Part shown: positions 8,494-18,777 of the stretch, one piece after another | Numbering within the stretch: position 1 is the stretch's first letter | Layout of the letters: each line of letters opens with the position of its first letter | NCBI GenBank assembly: GCA_015680685.1 | Contig: MNCI01006861.1 | Coordinates: 70,054-134,053, forward strand | DNA: 64,000 nt | Direction: 5' to 3' | Source: Gnetum montanum | Lineage: Eukaryota > Streptophyta > Gnetopsida > Gnetales > Gnetaceae | Program-made: the position numbers and the translations under genes | The notes under the pieces: generated by a model | Databases searched by the model: none | What the model was told of the DNA's origin: nothing | Seen by the model: only the letters and a program-made list of their open reading frames with translations

Positions 8494-11349
8494 ATGACGT
8501 CAAAGAGACCACAAGAAGAAGGAACATATTGACCATGGGAGAAGTGTCCAAGAAAGGAAAGGGGCCATCAACCACAATAGTTCCAAGAAGGTGAAGTAAA
8601 GACACATGCCACAGGACCTCTTTGGAAGGAACCTGAAGTGGAATTTGTTCATCAGATTCCCACTCTAGAAATAGGCCAATCGAGGCAAGATGAGGTGCCG
8701 AGGCCAAGACCAAATTTGGCGGTCTCTTTGATCAAAGCCTACCTTGAGTGAATCTACTTTAGGGAAGTTCAAAGTGATGTTCTTCAAGAACTTAACTTTG
8801 GATCCTTTTTGGACTTTGCACCAAAGGAGGTTAAAACATAATTGTAAGGGTCTCCCATGTGATCCATCCTTACTTTCGGTGGGAAGTGGTACATGGAAGA
8901 AACATATCTCTTCTAGAACAACTGAAAGGCAGATACTATAGTAAAAATTAAAGACATCAGCATGTCTTATTTGGTTGAGGCCATTGCAGAGGCCCTCAAA
9001 CTACTTAACACTAGGGCAACATTGGCAAACTTTTTTACACAAGTAGAGCTAGAATTCAAATAAGAATAGGTCCAATGGTGCTATGGGGTGGACAGTAAGG
9101 AGTACGGTGCACTCTCCAAGGCAGAAAGTTTCTACTTTAAGATTATAGCCTATCACCTAAACCAAATGATGAGGCTAAGCAAGGTCATTACTTTTTCACT
9201 TGTGTGTGTGTTTCTCTAAGTGGAAAATTCCAAGTCAACCTCCTCTAGCTCATCTTCTTGGAGATTGAAAAGCATTTCAAAGAGAACGAGTGAGGGAGGA
9301 AGACACTTCCCTTTTTGTGCCTAATCAGAAAACTCTACAAAAGGGGAGGTATAGCCCGTTACATGAATGACATGCTCCACCATGCTCTTTTCACACCTTG
9401 GTAGGAAATGATGAAGGACAAAGCACCTACCAAGCTACTTGAAGAGGAGTGACCACCACTGCCACCCACTTGAGATACAACATTAGAGGCTCATGCAGCA
9501 ATAAAACACATGAAAAAGCTTCATGAACAACTCCTACTGTAGCATCAAGGAGAATTGAGTGGTGGAGAGCCATTAGTCTATCAGTCAGCATTAAGCCACC
9601 TCAATGAAATAACCAGGATAATAAGCAAGTTGGAAGAGACTACATCATTTTTTTCAACACAATGCATGTTGGTGCCTATGATATCGAATCTAAGCACTTG
9701 AGAAGTCATGATGTCAATCCATGGACAATAAGAATTCCCAGAGATCTTTAGGATGCCATCATTTTTTAGTGCATTTGAAAAAAAGTAAGGGGATGATTAT
9801 CTTGGTGATGCAACACCATGGATAGGAAATAGTGGCAAAGGTGATGGTTGATAAAGTAGCTAAAGCTCCCAATGCTCTTGCAGCAATCATGCAAGATATT
9901 ACTACACTTAGAGATGTGCAGGCTTCTGTAGGAGCAAGCAGTGGGAGGCTATGTGCAACCCAACATGAGGAAGTGTTGGACTAACCAGTGGGAATCAAGC
10001 AACCACTTCTAGAAATCTTTGATCTCCTGAAAGAAATCACAGTAATCCAATTAGAGTTGTTGGAGATCAATGGTAAGCTTATCATTGCAAACACCTAACT
10101 TGAGGCAACCATTACCAAAAATTGATGGTTGGCTACTAAAGTTATGAAACTAAGAGCCTGCTTAGCCGATCCCACCATTCTTAGCTAAGCTATTACATAA
10201 GATGAAGCTTTCCTACAGCTTCAAAATTGACTTAAAGAGGCTAAGAATGTTAAGGAGGTGGTAGTCCTTGACACATCCTTATTGGAGGCTCTTACCTTCA
10301 ACACTGATAAGGGCTTTGCATAAGTCCACAAGGAGAACCTAACTCTAACTAGAGATATCCATCACCTACACAATGTTGAAGAGCATAAAGACGAGATGGT
10401 CAAATTTGTGAGACAACAGTAGGAGGAGCTTACCAAGGTGAACATGGATTAAATGAGGTTGGTAGCTGAGAACATAAATCTGTTAATGGAGGAAGTTTAG
10501 GCACTTCGCTAGAAAATGATCATAAAGATAGCCACCTAAAAAAATAAGGCCTTAAAGTTTGAACAAGTGAAAATTCACTACGAGGACCAAGTTGGGCTTC
10601 TCAAGGAGATAAACAAGAAAGAGATTCAATTGGACAAGGTGAAAATGAACGAGGTTCGCTAGTAACTTCAGCAAAGAGGCAATGTATGGCAATTAATCTT
10701 TGATGGATTGAATTCCTACAACAAAGTAGAGATTCACCTAAAGGATTTACAAATTGAAGAAATGATAGAATACATAGAGCTTGCCAAACTCCAATATGCA
10801 AAATTAGCAATGCTCATGGTTGGAAGGCCAAGGTTAGAGTTAGAGAAGGAGGTGGCTAGCTCATAACTTCTCTATGAGGCTAAGTTCAAGCATCATGAGG
10901 ACACCAAGCAGAAGTTAGAAACAACTAATGTAGAGCTTGAAGTTCTTAGGAGTCGATTTACTGACCAATGATTGGTTACTAAAAACCTGGCTAGGAGAAT
11001 GAGTGACTACCATGAATTGTAGAACCTTGTAAAGATGTTCATCATTGAATGAAAATAATTTGTAGCATGATTTATCAATGTGAAGGAGTTGTTTCTAGCA
11101 AAGCCCTATCCATGGGACATCCCCATACTAGCCCACATTGATGAAGCCATGTGGATTGTGTACAACCTATGAAGTATGGAGGAGAAGATGAAGGCATTGT
11201 TGGATTTCTTTTACCTTCCGCTTGAAGTAGCAGCTGTACTAGGATAGCCACAACCATAGCCTCTACCTCAACCACCATTACAATAAGTGTTGAAGGCTGG
11301 AGAAGATCCTTTAGCATTCCAAGAGCCTCTACCTCCTAGCACGGTTTGA
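8494..11349 (+). pseudogene. ORF X, copy 1 (element VII): extra retroelement gene of unknown function
   Basis: A single reading frame of about 951 codons from ATG (8494) to TGA (11347-11349), interrupted by many stops. The N-terminus is basic and Pro/Gln-rich (MTSKRPQEEG). Next comes a globular part with GGKWYMEETYLF, ISMSYLVEAIAEAL and YFKIIAYHLN; the other copies continue with LPFPCLIRKL. From memory, this order resembles the 'putative plant transposon protein' domain (PF20167 type) found in retroelement-borne plant ORFs. The rest is Lys/Glu/Leu-rich and likely coiled coil, ending in a Pro-rich tail (PLPPSTV). I see no signal peptide or transmembrane segment, so it is not an obvious envelope protein. 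The start matches the positions chosen in copies 2 and 3. Confidence 0.75.
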
Positions 11350-11556
11350 TCTTCTTTTCATCTTTGGCCACCAAAGGATTCCAACTATTCATTTTTATAT
11401 GGGTGTTCAATTTTACTATCCTGACCACTTGGTTTTGTAATCATTGTAATTCTATGCAATTTAGCACCTAGAATCAGTCAATTCATGATTCCATACCTTT
11501 CCAATTTTGTAAGAAACTCCTCCTTATTTTTGGTTACTCGAGGATGAGCTTTCAAT

Positions 11557-11569
11557 CAGTCATGGGGTA
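11557..11569 (+). promoter_or_regulatory. Polypurine tract of element VII
   Basis: CAGTCATGGGGTA lies immediately before the LTR start. The equivalent AGTCATGGGGGTA precedes the 3' LTR of element I and AGTCGTGGGGGTA that of IV. It would prime plus-strand DNA synthesis. The preceding phrase ACTCGAGGATGAGC is also conserved among copies. Confidence 0.75.
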
Positions 11570-12452
11570 TGATGAATCACTCGATGGATTATGTTGATAG
11601 GCATGCATTGATGCATCCTCATTGACACATCCCCATTGATGCATGGTTAGATGCATTGACACATATACATCAATGTAGTATTTGTCTTTGCCTATATAAA
11701 TGCACGCATCCATCGCATTTATGAGATGTTAAGTCAATAGAGTATCCAAGTTATTGTAGTATTCTTTTATCAAAGTTAGGATATTTTCTAAGTGCCCATA
11801 GCAGGATTTCAAGGATTGTATGGATCCTTATTTGAACATCAATGTACTTGAATAGTTTGATATGCTGGCAATAAAGACAAGATTCTTGGAACTCCATGTA
11901 GCACTTAAGAATAGTTTAATGTTTCCATTCATGCACTTTATTGCTTATGCACTTTACATTCATGTTTATAGTTAATTAATACACTAAATAATTACACATA
12001 AGTATGATCACCTCAAACATCCCATTAACACTTGGTAATCCCAATGGTGTTATTGCTTGGTTTTTCTAGTAGCCTAACACTTGGTAACCTAGTAGCATTT
12101 CTAACAAGTTTTGATGTGCACGAAAGGTGGGCTTGGATGCTTATATTAGGATAATTATATTAAGACATTAGATAGTTAATTAGTTAATTCACAATTAATA
12201 ACTTTTGTTTCACACTTAGACTAAATCAAATAAAATATAAAAATATAAATAAAAATCATGTGTCTTAGCTTTCACTTAATCATACCTTTGCACTTACACA
12301 AGTGGAGCCAAGAATATAACAACTACATCCTTAAGTTAGTATCTTTGCTCATCAATGCATTTAGAAACTAAAGTCCATGGAATTCGATCAGATTGCTAGT
12401 ACAACGCTTGTGATTTGTATGATTGGATGTAAGGACTACTCGTTGCTCATCA
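11570..12452 (+). repeat. 3' LTR of element VII (883 bp)
   Basis: It begins TGATGAATC and ends GCTCATCA, the TGATG/CATCA inverted ends shared by all LTRs of this group. U3 has repeated CATTGATGCA phrases. The TATA box TATATAAA is at 11693-11700 and AATAAA at 11870-11875. The U5 end GTATGGTTGG-type phrase and TACTCGTTGCTCATCA match element II. No PBS follows, so this is a 3' LTR. Confidence 0.85.
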
Positions 12453-14344
12453 AATGCATATAAGCATTCTAGCACTGGAAAAAAATGCTTGTAGAAACCC
12501 CAATTCTATGTGCTCTAGATTGGTTCAACCCATTCCGTATAATGATAGTTACATCTAACTATGATTTGGGAGTGATTCTTAAATAAATAAATGATTAGAA
12601 GCATCCATACTATACCCATTATGCAAGCAAAAGCATTATGGATGCATAACTTAACTACATCACCACCGAGAAAGAACTCATGGCAATGGTGTGTGCCTTG
12701 GAAAAATTCAAGCACTATGTGCTTAGATATCTAATTTTTGTGCATACTGATCACCATGCAATCCATTTCCTAATGAACAAGCTAGTAGTTAGTCCTTATG
12801 TTATATGGTGGCTGGTGATTTTATAGGAATTTAACCTTACCCTTGTGGACAGCAAAGGAACTGAGAATGTAGTTACTAATCATTTATCTTGGTTAAGATG
12901 GACTAGCAAGGAGGATGAAGAATCCTTATCTAATCAACTTCCAAATTAACTTCTCTTTTCTAAGCTCATTGAAATTCAAGGACTAAAGGTTACTAAATTC
13001 TATGATGAGTTCCTTTCATATCTTCTCACACACAAGACTCCCATAGAATGGGATTATAAGAAAAAAGAACAGTTTCTTCATGAGGTCAAGTGTTACATGG
13101 AGATCCAAAGCAACCTTTACAAGGTTTGTGCCAATGTCTTGGTTTTATGGTGTGTGCCTAATGTAAATTAGCTATGGATCCTCTAGGATGCTAATGAAGG
13201 TCCTTGTAAGGGCTACTATGTAGGAAGTAAATGACTACAAAGATCCTCATGGCAGGATACTTTTGGCCAATGATCTTTTGAGATGCTCATCATTTCTCCT
13301 ATTCATGCAAATGGTGCCAACAAAATGGAGGAATGATTGTATGAATGAAAGGATCCTAATAGTGGATTCAACCACTAAAGTCTTTTAATCTTTGGTGAAT
13401 TAACTTCATGGGATCCATTACTCCCATGGTAAATAGGAAGGCCTACATCATAGTTGTTGTTAACTACTACATCAAATGGGCTAAAGTTGTAGTTGTACCT
13501 AATTGTACATCTACCAATGCAGCTTGGTTTGTACAACAAGTGGTAAATAGATTTGGTGTACCTAAAGTACTAGTTTCAAATAATGAAACACATTTTACAA
13601 GATCTATTTTTCAAATTTTGATGCAATGCTTAAGGGTGCAACATAAACTTATAATTCCCTATCATCCCCAAGCTAACAGTCAAGTTGAGGTCACCAATAG
13701 GCATATCCCTAGAATTCTAACACAAGTTATCAGTAGATATAAAAAGGATTGAAGAACCAAACTTAATGATGCTCTTTATGCCTATCGTTCAACCTGGAAG
13801 CTTCCTATGGGCTACTCTCTCTATGAGTTAGTGTATGAAAAGTTACCCAAACTTCCAATCCCAGCTAAACTTTGTACACTTACAATGCCATGTGAGCTTG
13901 ACCTAGATATTAATCTAGCCCAAAAAGAACATCTTATGACACTCAATGTGCTAGATAAAAATTGAAGAATATTCCTAATGATAAATGAAGTCCACAAGGT
14001 AGATAGTAAATAACATCATGATGCATGGATAAGAAAAGTTACATTCCAATCAGGTGATAAGGTTCTTTATTGGAATCCCATGCATGTGAAACAATGCACT
14101 AAGTTCTAAATGTTATGTGAAGAACCTTACATCATCCATTAAAATTTTTATTTTGGGGCCATGACAATTTACCACCTAACCAACCCTCAAAAACACCTAT
14201 TAGTTAACATACAACAACTTAAGCCATTCCTAAAACTCCAAGTAACAAGTAACACTAACACCTCTATGCAAGAACAAGCATATTTTATTTTTTTCAATCT
14301 CCTCCTTTAAACTTAGTTGTGAAGGAGATGGCCATCCATTCTAA
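12453..14344 (+). pseudogene. RNase H and integrase remnant (element II)
   Basis: RNase H removes genomic RNA during cDNA synthesis. Here the frame reads TPILCALDWFNPFRIMIVTSNY, where the first catalytic Asp of the usual TDASNY is now Val. It continues ITTEKELMAMVCALEKFKHY and VHTDHHAIHFLMNK, which retains an Asp. The integrase follows: VKCYMEIQSNLYKVCAN, a decayed zinc finger near 13300, then INFMGSITPM (first Asp changed to Asn), KVLVSNNETHF (second Asp changed to Asn) and SQVEVTNRHI (Glu retained). The C-terminus has VTFQSGDKVLYWNPMH, and the pol stop TAA is at 14342-14344. It is catalytically dead by these two Asp-to-Asn changes alone, besides several stops. Confidence 0.85.
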
Positions 14345-14351
14345 CATCTTG

Positions 14352-14356
14352 ATAAG
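14352..14356 (+). repeat. Target-site duplication ATAAG, left copy (element I)
   Basis: ATAAG directly precedes the 5' LTR of element I and is repeated directly after its 3' LTR at 21494-21498. A 5-bp duplication is what a Ty3/gypsy integrase makes. Confidence 0.9.
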
Positions 14357-14423
14357 TGATGGGATGCGCATGGGCCACAATATCGCGTATGCGATATCAC
14401 ATGGGCCGCGATATTACATCCCT

Positions 14424-14449
14424 CGCGATATCGCGTACGCGATATCGCG
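14424..14449. repeat. Perfect 26-bp CG-rich palindrome in U3
   Basis: The arm CGCGATATCGCGT is followed directly by its exact reverse complement. A weaker relative with arms ATATCGC and GCGATAT lies at 14380-14397. In the 3' LTR the corresponding site (about 20731-20756) has lost several CGs to TG or CA. A degraded relative occurs in the element V LTR (about 31627-31685). Confidence 0.9.
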
Positions 14450-14612
14450 GTGCGCCGTCATATCTATAAATAAGAGGCAGCTCTCCCTTATTTCCTCATC
14501 CTAGGCTAGACAGTAGGGAAACTCTGGCAGATTGATCACTCCAAAGATAGAATATTTTCCATGTGCTCGCAGTAGGAGTCCTAAAGTGAACGAATCTTTA
14601 TTCGAGCAAACA

Positions 14613-15223
14613 NNNNNNNNNNNNNNNNNNNNNNNNNNNNNNNNNNNNNNNNNNNNNNNNNNNNNNNNNNNNNNNNNNNNNNNNNNNNNNNNNNNNNNNN
14701 NNNNNNNNNNNNNNNNNNNNNNNNNNNNNNNNNNNNNNNNNNNNNNNNNNNNNNNNNNNNNNNNNNNNNNNNNNNNNNNNNNNNNNNNNNNNNNNNNNNN
14801 NNNNNNNNNNNNNNNNNNNNNNNNNNNNNNNNNNNNNNNNNNNNNNNNNNNNNNNNNNNNNNNNNNNNNNNNNNNNNNNNNNNNNNNNNNNNNNNNNNNN
14901 NNNNNNNNNNNNNNNNNNNNNNNNNNNNNNNNNNNNNNNNNNNNNNNNNNNNNNNNNNNNNNNNNNNNNNNNNNNNNNNNNNNNNNNNNNNNNNNNNNNN
15001 NNNNNNNNNNNNNNNNNNNNNNNNNNNNNNNNNNNNNNNNNNNNNNNNNNNNNNNNNNNNNNNNNNNNNNNNNNNNNNNNNNNNNNNNNNNNNNNNNNNN
15101 NNNNNNNNNNNNNNNNNNNNNNNNNNNNNNNNNNNNNNNNNNNNNNNNNNNNNNNNNNNNNNNNNNNNNNNNNNNNNNNNNNNNNNNNNNNNNNNNNNNN
15201 NNNNNNNNNNNNNNNNNNNNNNN
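14613..15223. other. Assembly gap (611 N)
   Basis: Unread bases inside the 5' LTR of element I. Comparison with the 3' LTR predicts about 487 bp of LTR sequence here, including the AATAAAG polyadenylation signal and most of U5. Confidence 1.
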
Positions 15224-15316
15224 GTGTAGGCACTTAGTCTGCAGAGTTCGACTGGATCGTGCGTGCTATGCTCGTATTCGTATGGTTGAGTGTAGGGGTA
15301 TCTCGCCACTCATCAT

Positions 15317-15334
15317 TGGCGCCATTGCCGGGGA
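15317..15334 (+). promoter_or_regulatory. Primer-binding site of element I (tRNA-Asp type)
   Basis: TGGCGCCATTGCCGGGGA starts one base after the LTR. It matches, with one change, TGGCGCCGTTGCCGGGGA, the complement of the 3' end of plant tRNA-Asp used by Athila-type elements. Elements V and IV carry more decayed versions. Confidence 0.9.
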
Positions 15335-15459
15335 CTAAGTGTTTGTGCACTGAATAGAACATAGGATATCACTCACATCGTTGGGAGCCTAAACGAACCT
15401 TCAGGTTAATTAAAAGAAAAATTATATAACAGTACAATAGCATATTGAATTAAATAACA

Positions 15460-17930
15460 ATGTCTTCTTCTAGCAAAAGCAATTCACCACCTAGGGATAA
15501 TACAAAGAACAGTCGGCAGTCAAAAACACATAACCTAAATTTGCCAATTCCTCAACAATATAGGGTGGAATATACTCATCCCGATGAGTATATTCCCAAT
15601 TTTACTTTTATCTTCCATCAAGATGAACAGATGCGCTAGAGAGACTTGCAAGGTAACGTTGTGTTACCTCCGGATTGTGCAGTCCCCAACATGCTTCTCC
15701 ATGCTTTGCACATATTGGCATGACAGAATTATATGCTGAATACGTTATGGATGATTTTGACATGAGGGATTACCATCCCACAACTTTACAACATATGGGG
15801 GACTTAAGGCAGGAGAGCCAACATACACTGTTGAAGGGCAAAGAGGTCCCGCACGTCCTAAGTGAAATCAAAGATGTTCCCCCTCATAATGATAGTGAGG
15901 AGGTGGTGTATCAGAACCTATGCTCCATGATACAAAACCCTAGTTTTGATCCCCGTGAACACCAACTGTTCACTGAGGGAACAACAACTCATGATAAGGA
16001 TGGGCACTTAGATCGTCATCACGATCAGGGCTGAAGCAGTAGAAGAGAAGGTAAGAAACATCGTCATGGCGATGGTTCCCCTTCTTCTTTCCCTTCTTCA
16101 CATCACTCACCCTCTCCTTCCACATCTGGGCGTAGCCACCATGAGCATAACGGTGAGGATAAAGGTAGATGAAATGAGAGACCTCGATGAGAGAGTCGAG
16201 AGAGAGGACAAGGGCATGAACGAAGGGAAATTAGGGAACAACGGAGACATCACAAGCGTCATGAAAGAGATGATCATGATGAGCCCCTACTTGCAACCCG
16301 AAGTATGCTTGATATCATGGAGGCAATAAGAATTCCAATAAGGCATCAAAAGGACAATCAGATCAAATGCTTAGACATGAATAATATCCCACGCTTTGAG
16401 GGGGGATACAATGTTGATATGCAACATCATTTACAGGCATTCCACAATGCCTGTGCTTTACAAAACATAGAGAATGAGTGGCAAAAACTTAAGTTGTTTC
16501 CCAGGACACTCACCAAGGAAGTAGAGAGTTAGTACCGGTCCTTAGAACCGGAAACTATTAGGAGGTGGAGTATGATGTTAGAACTCTTCAACAATAAGTA
16601 TCAAACGTACTCCAGAGTGTCTAATTTGCATAAGCAGATCCAAGGATGGAAACACGGAGCTCATGAACCCTTGGATGCTACCATGGGCCGCTACTACGCA
16701 CTGCTACTACGCATTGTTACATCATTGCCTGGGCCATGGTTATGCATAGCGGGATCAACTTTGCCACATCGTAGATGGGCTAAGACATGACACTAGGAGA
16801 ACCCTTGGGACTTATGCCCAAGGAAGACTATCAGAACTTAGAGCCCATGAAGTTCATCGCTTGTTGGAACAAGTAGCAAAAGAAGAAGGTGAACTATGAA
16901 AAAGAGAGAGTGCAGAAGAATACAACCGTGATCCCTCCCTTCGGAAGAAGGGAATGAAATTTTGCAATGAAGAGGATGAGTCACCACTCGAAGAGTTGGT
17001 GAACAGAAAAACCTTGCCGATTCAAAAACTAACAATAGAAGTATCGGCTAAGATGGATCAATTGTGGGATTCCTTAGACTCCAGACTTAAAATTGTCTTG
17101 AAAATTGTAGAAGAGTCAAAGGAGGAATGAAGTAGTGACAAATGTAAGACAAAGCGGAGAAATTCAAGCCCTGCACATAACAAGGGTAAGGGAAAAATTA
17201 CTATCTCCGATGAAGTTGTGGATTCAGACACAGAAGATGACGGTGGATGTGAGATCTGCCACTATGACCATCCTAAGGGATGTTGTCCAATCATCTCACA
17301 TCTACAAGAGTCTTTGGTGTATGCACTCAACCTGAGACTCAACAAATGGCAGACACCCCGTAGGTTACCTTATCCTCAAGGTAATCCAAGGCAGTTCCAC
17401 CAACCACTAACGTACTATCCAAGTGGAACTCCACCACAACCCATCGGACAACATCAGTAGTGGCAATACCCACAGTCATGGGGGATGCCACTGCCAACAC
17501 ATCAATACCCTTTCTGGAAACCTGATCCTTATGGCTATTATGTGCAGAAACCAATTTCTCTAGGTGACTCTATGGATCACACAACTTCCCAACATCACTA
17601 CCAAGTTCGGGAGTACTTTAGGAGGACTCCTTCTCCTCCGGGAGGTACCCCACATACTTACCATCCTCCAACTCCATCTGCACCTCTTCCACTAGTAGTT
17701 CTCATAACACCTCCTACTCCAACAATGCAAGGGAAACTCCCTACTCAACCACAACAACATAACGCTGCGAGAGTTGTAAACATTCAACCTGCTACTGGTT
17801 CTGAAAACTATAAAAAGAAAAGACCTTTCTTCAGAACCAAAAGCCCAAAAAAGCTCTCATGAAAACAAGAGGTTGAGCCTATGTACACTCCTCCACCATC
17901 TAAAACTTCGGAGCACCCTTCAGTCCAATA
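15460..17930 (+). pseudogene. Gag of element I
   Basis: The structural polyprotein starts at ATG 15460 (MSSSSKSNSP). The N-terminal segment has YTHPDEY, NFTFIFHQDEQ and GNVVLPPDC, a block also seen in elements IV and V. After a charged, His/Arg-rich middle part comes the retrotransposon-gag core (16360-16680): DMNNIPRFEGGYNV, LQAFHNACALQNI, LFPRTLTKEVES and ELFNNKYQTYSRVSNL. A zinc-knuckle-like CEICHYDHPKGCC (17248-17286) is followed by a Pro/Tyr/Gln-rich tail. Several stops (e.g. the TAG after QMR, where element V has Trp) and frame changes break it. Confidence 0.8.
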
Positions 17931-18777
17931 GAGCTATACACATACGGTTATTTTAACGCATACCGTAACTGACTGGATCAAGGTAGGCCACCTTCCCAAG
18001 AAACTAATTGATCCTGTAAGCCCCTTAATCTATTTACAAATCGCCGAGAACAAACCACATAAGGCTTTTCTTGACTCAGGTTCTGGAGTCAACTTAATAT
18101 CACGAGAGATGTATCAAGCCTAGAACCTGCCCCAACTTAAGAAGAGCAACATTCAACTTGAGCTAGCTGACTAGTCCATCACCATTCCCTTGGGATTGGT
18201 GGAGGAAATCATTACCACTGTGTGTGGGTGGTCATACCCAGCTGATTTCCTAGTGATTGAAGTCAACAACAATGAAGGAGACTTCCTAATTATAATGGGA
18301 AGGCCATGGCTGAGTATAGTAGATGCGTACCTAGGGATTTGCAATCTTTCCTTGCAGATATCTAAGATAAACATATATGGAAATATCGAGAAGAAGAAAG
18401 TTCCATGCATTACATACAATGACTCAGAGGGTGATGACATGGAAGAATGTTCAGCATCTCTTCCATGTAATCGGTGTGCCCAAGAAATACAAATTCAAAG
18501 ATGCCTGTATGTAGCAACCACACTAGTAGTAGACACCTCGTGGTTGACTGCTACTAAAAAGAGCAACTCAATATGCATGGAATGAATTGGGGGTACAACT
18601 CATGTTAACAACGAAGGCATAGATACATTGGAATATGAGCATCACCAACTTCCACTCCTTAGTCTAAGAACATCAATCGGGAGAAGTTGGGTGCTTTTAC
18701 GAAATTCAAATAGACGTTCATTATTTCAGATCTCTCCCTTGCAACTCAGTCATGGGGGAGATGGCCACCAATGCTGA
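17931..18777 (+). pseudogene. Aspartic protease and residual pol end (element I)
   Basis: Retropepsin that would mature gag. The frame HTVTDWIKVGHLPKKL leads to the active site AFLDSGSGVNLIS (catalytic Asp at 18073-18075, intact). It then reads REMYQA, TIPLGLVEEIITTV, DFLIIMGRPWL and the trailing LGICNLSLQIS. A TAG (18121-18123) follows MYQA where IV has Trp, and another stop falls at about 18171. After about 18600 the sequence jumps to a short decayed piece ending in the conserved pol terminus and stop TGA (18775-18777). RT, RH and integrase are absent, which is the deletion that makes element I dependent. Confidence 0.85.

Larger units (their letters stand above)
5498..12452 (+). mobile_element. 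Element VII: 3' half of a Ty3/gypsy element with ORF X, inserted in element II
   Basis: It contains the integrase end of pol, about 1.9 kb of noncoding DNA, ORF X, a PPT and one LTR (11570-12452) not followed by a PBS, so this is the 3' LTR. The left part (5' LTR to RH) is absent from the window because A1 interrupts the integrase at 5497/5498. The sequence right of the LTR (12453 on) is the RT/RH junction of another element (II), showing where VII inserted. AATGC at 12453-12457 is the expected right target duplication; its left copy is not in the window. Confidence 0.8.
14357..15315 (+). repeat. 5' LTR of element I (with assembly gap)
   Basis: It begins TGATGGGATG and ends CCACTCATCA, followed one base later by the PBS. 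TATA box TATAAATA is at 14465-14472. The region from about 14613 to 15223 is unread (N). The 3' LTR suggests that only about 487 bp are missing, so the N run of 611 is an estimate. U3 is unusually rich in CG-containing palindromes. Confidence 0.9.

Noticed and set aside
8494-11349. ORF X as an envelope-like glycoprotein
   Set aside because: Position fits, but no signal peptide, transmembrane anchor or Cys-rich ectodomain is visible in any of the four pieces.
14532-15338. Long frames crossing unread bases
   Set aside because: Most of their length is N; the real feature is an LTR.
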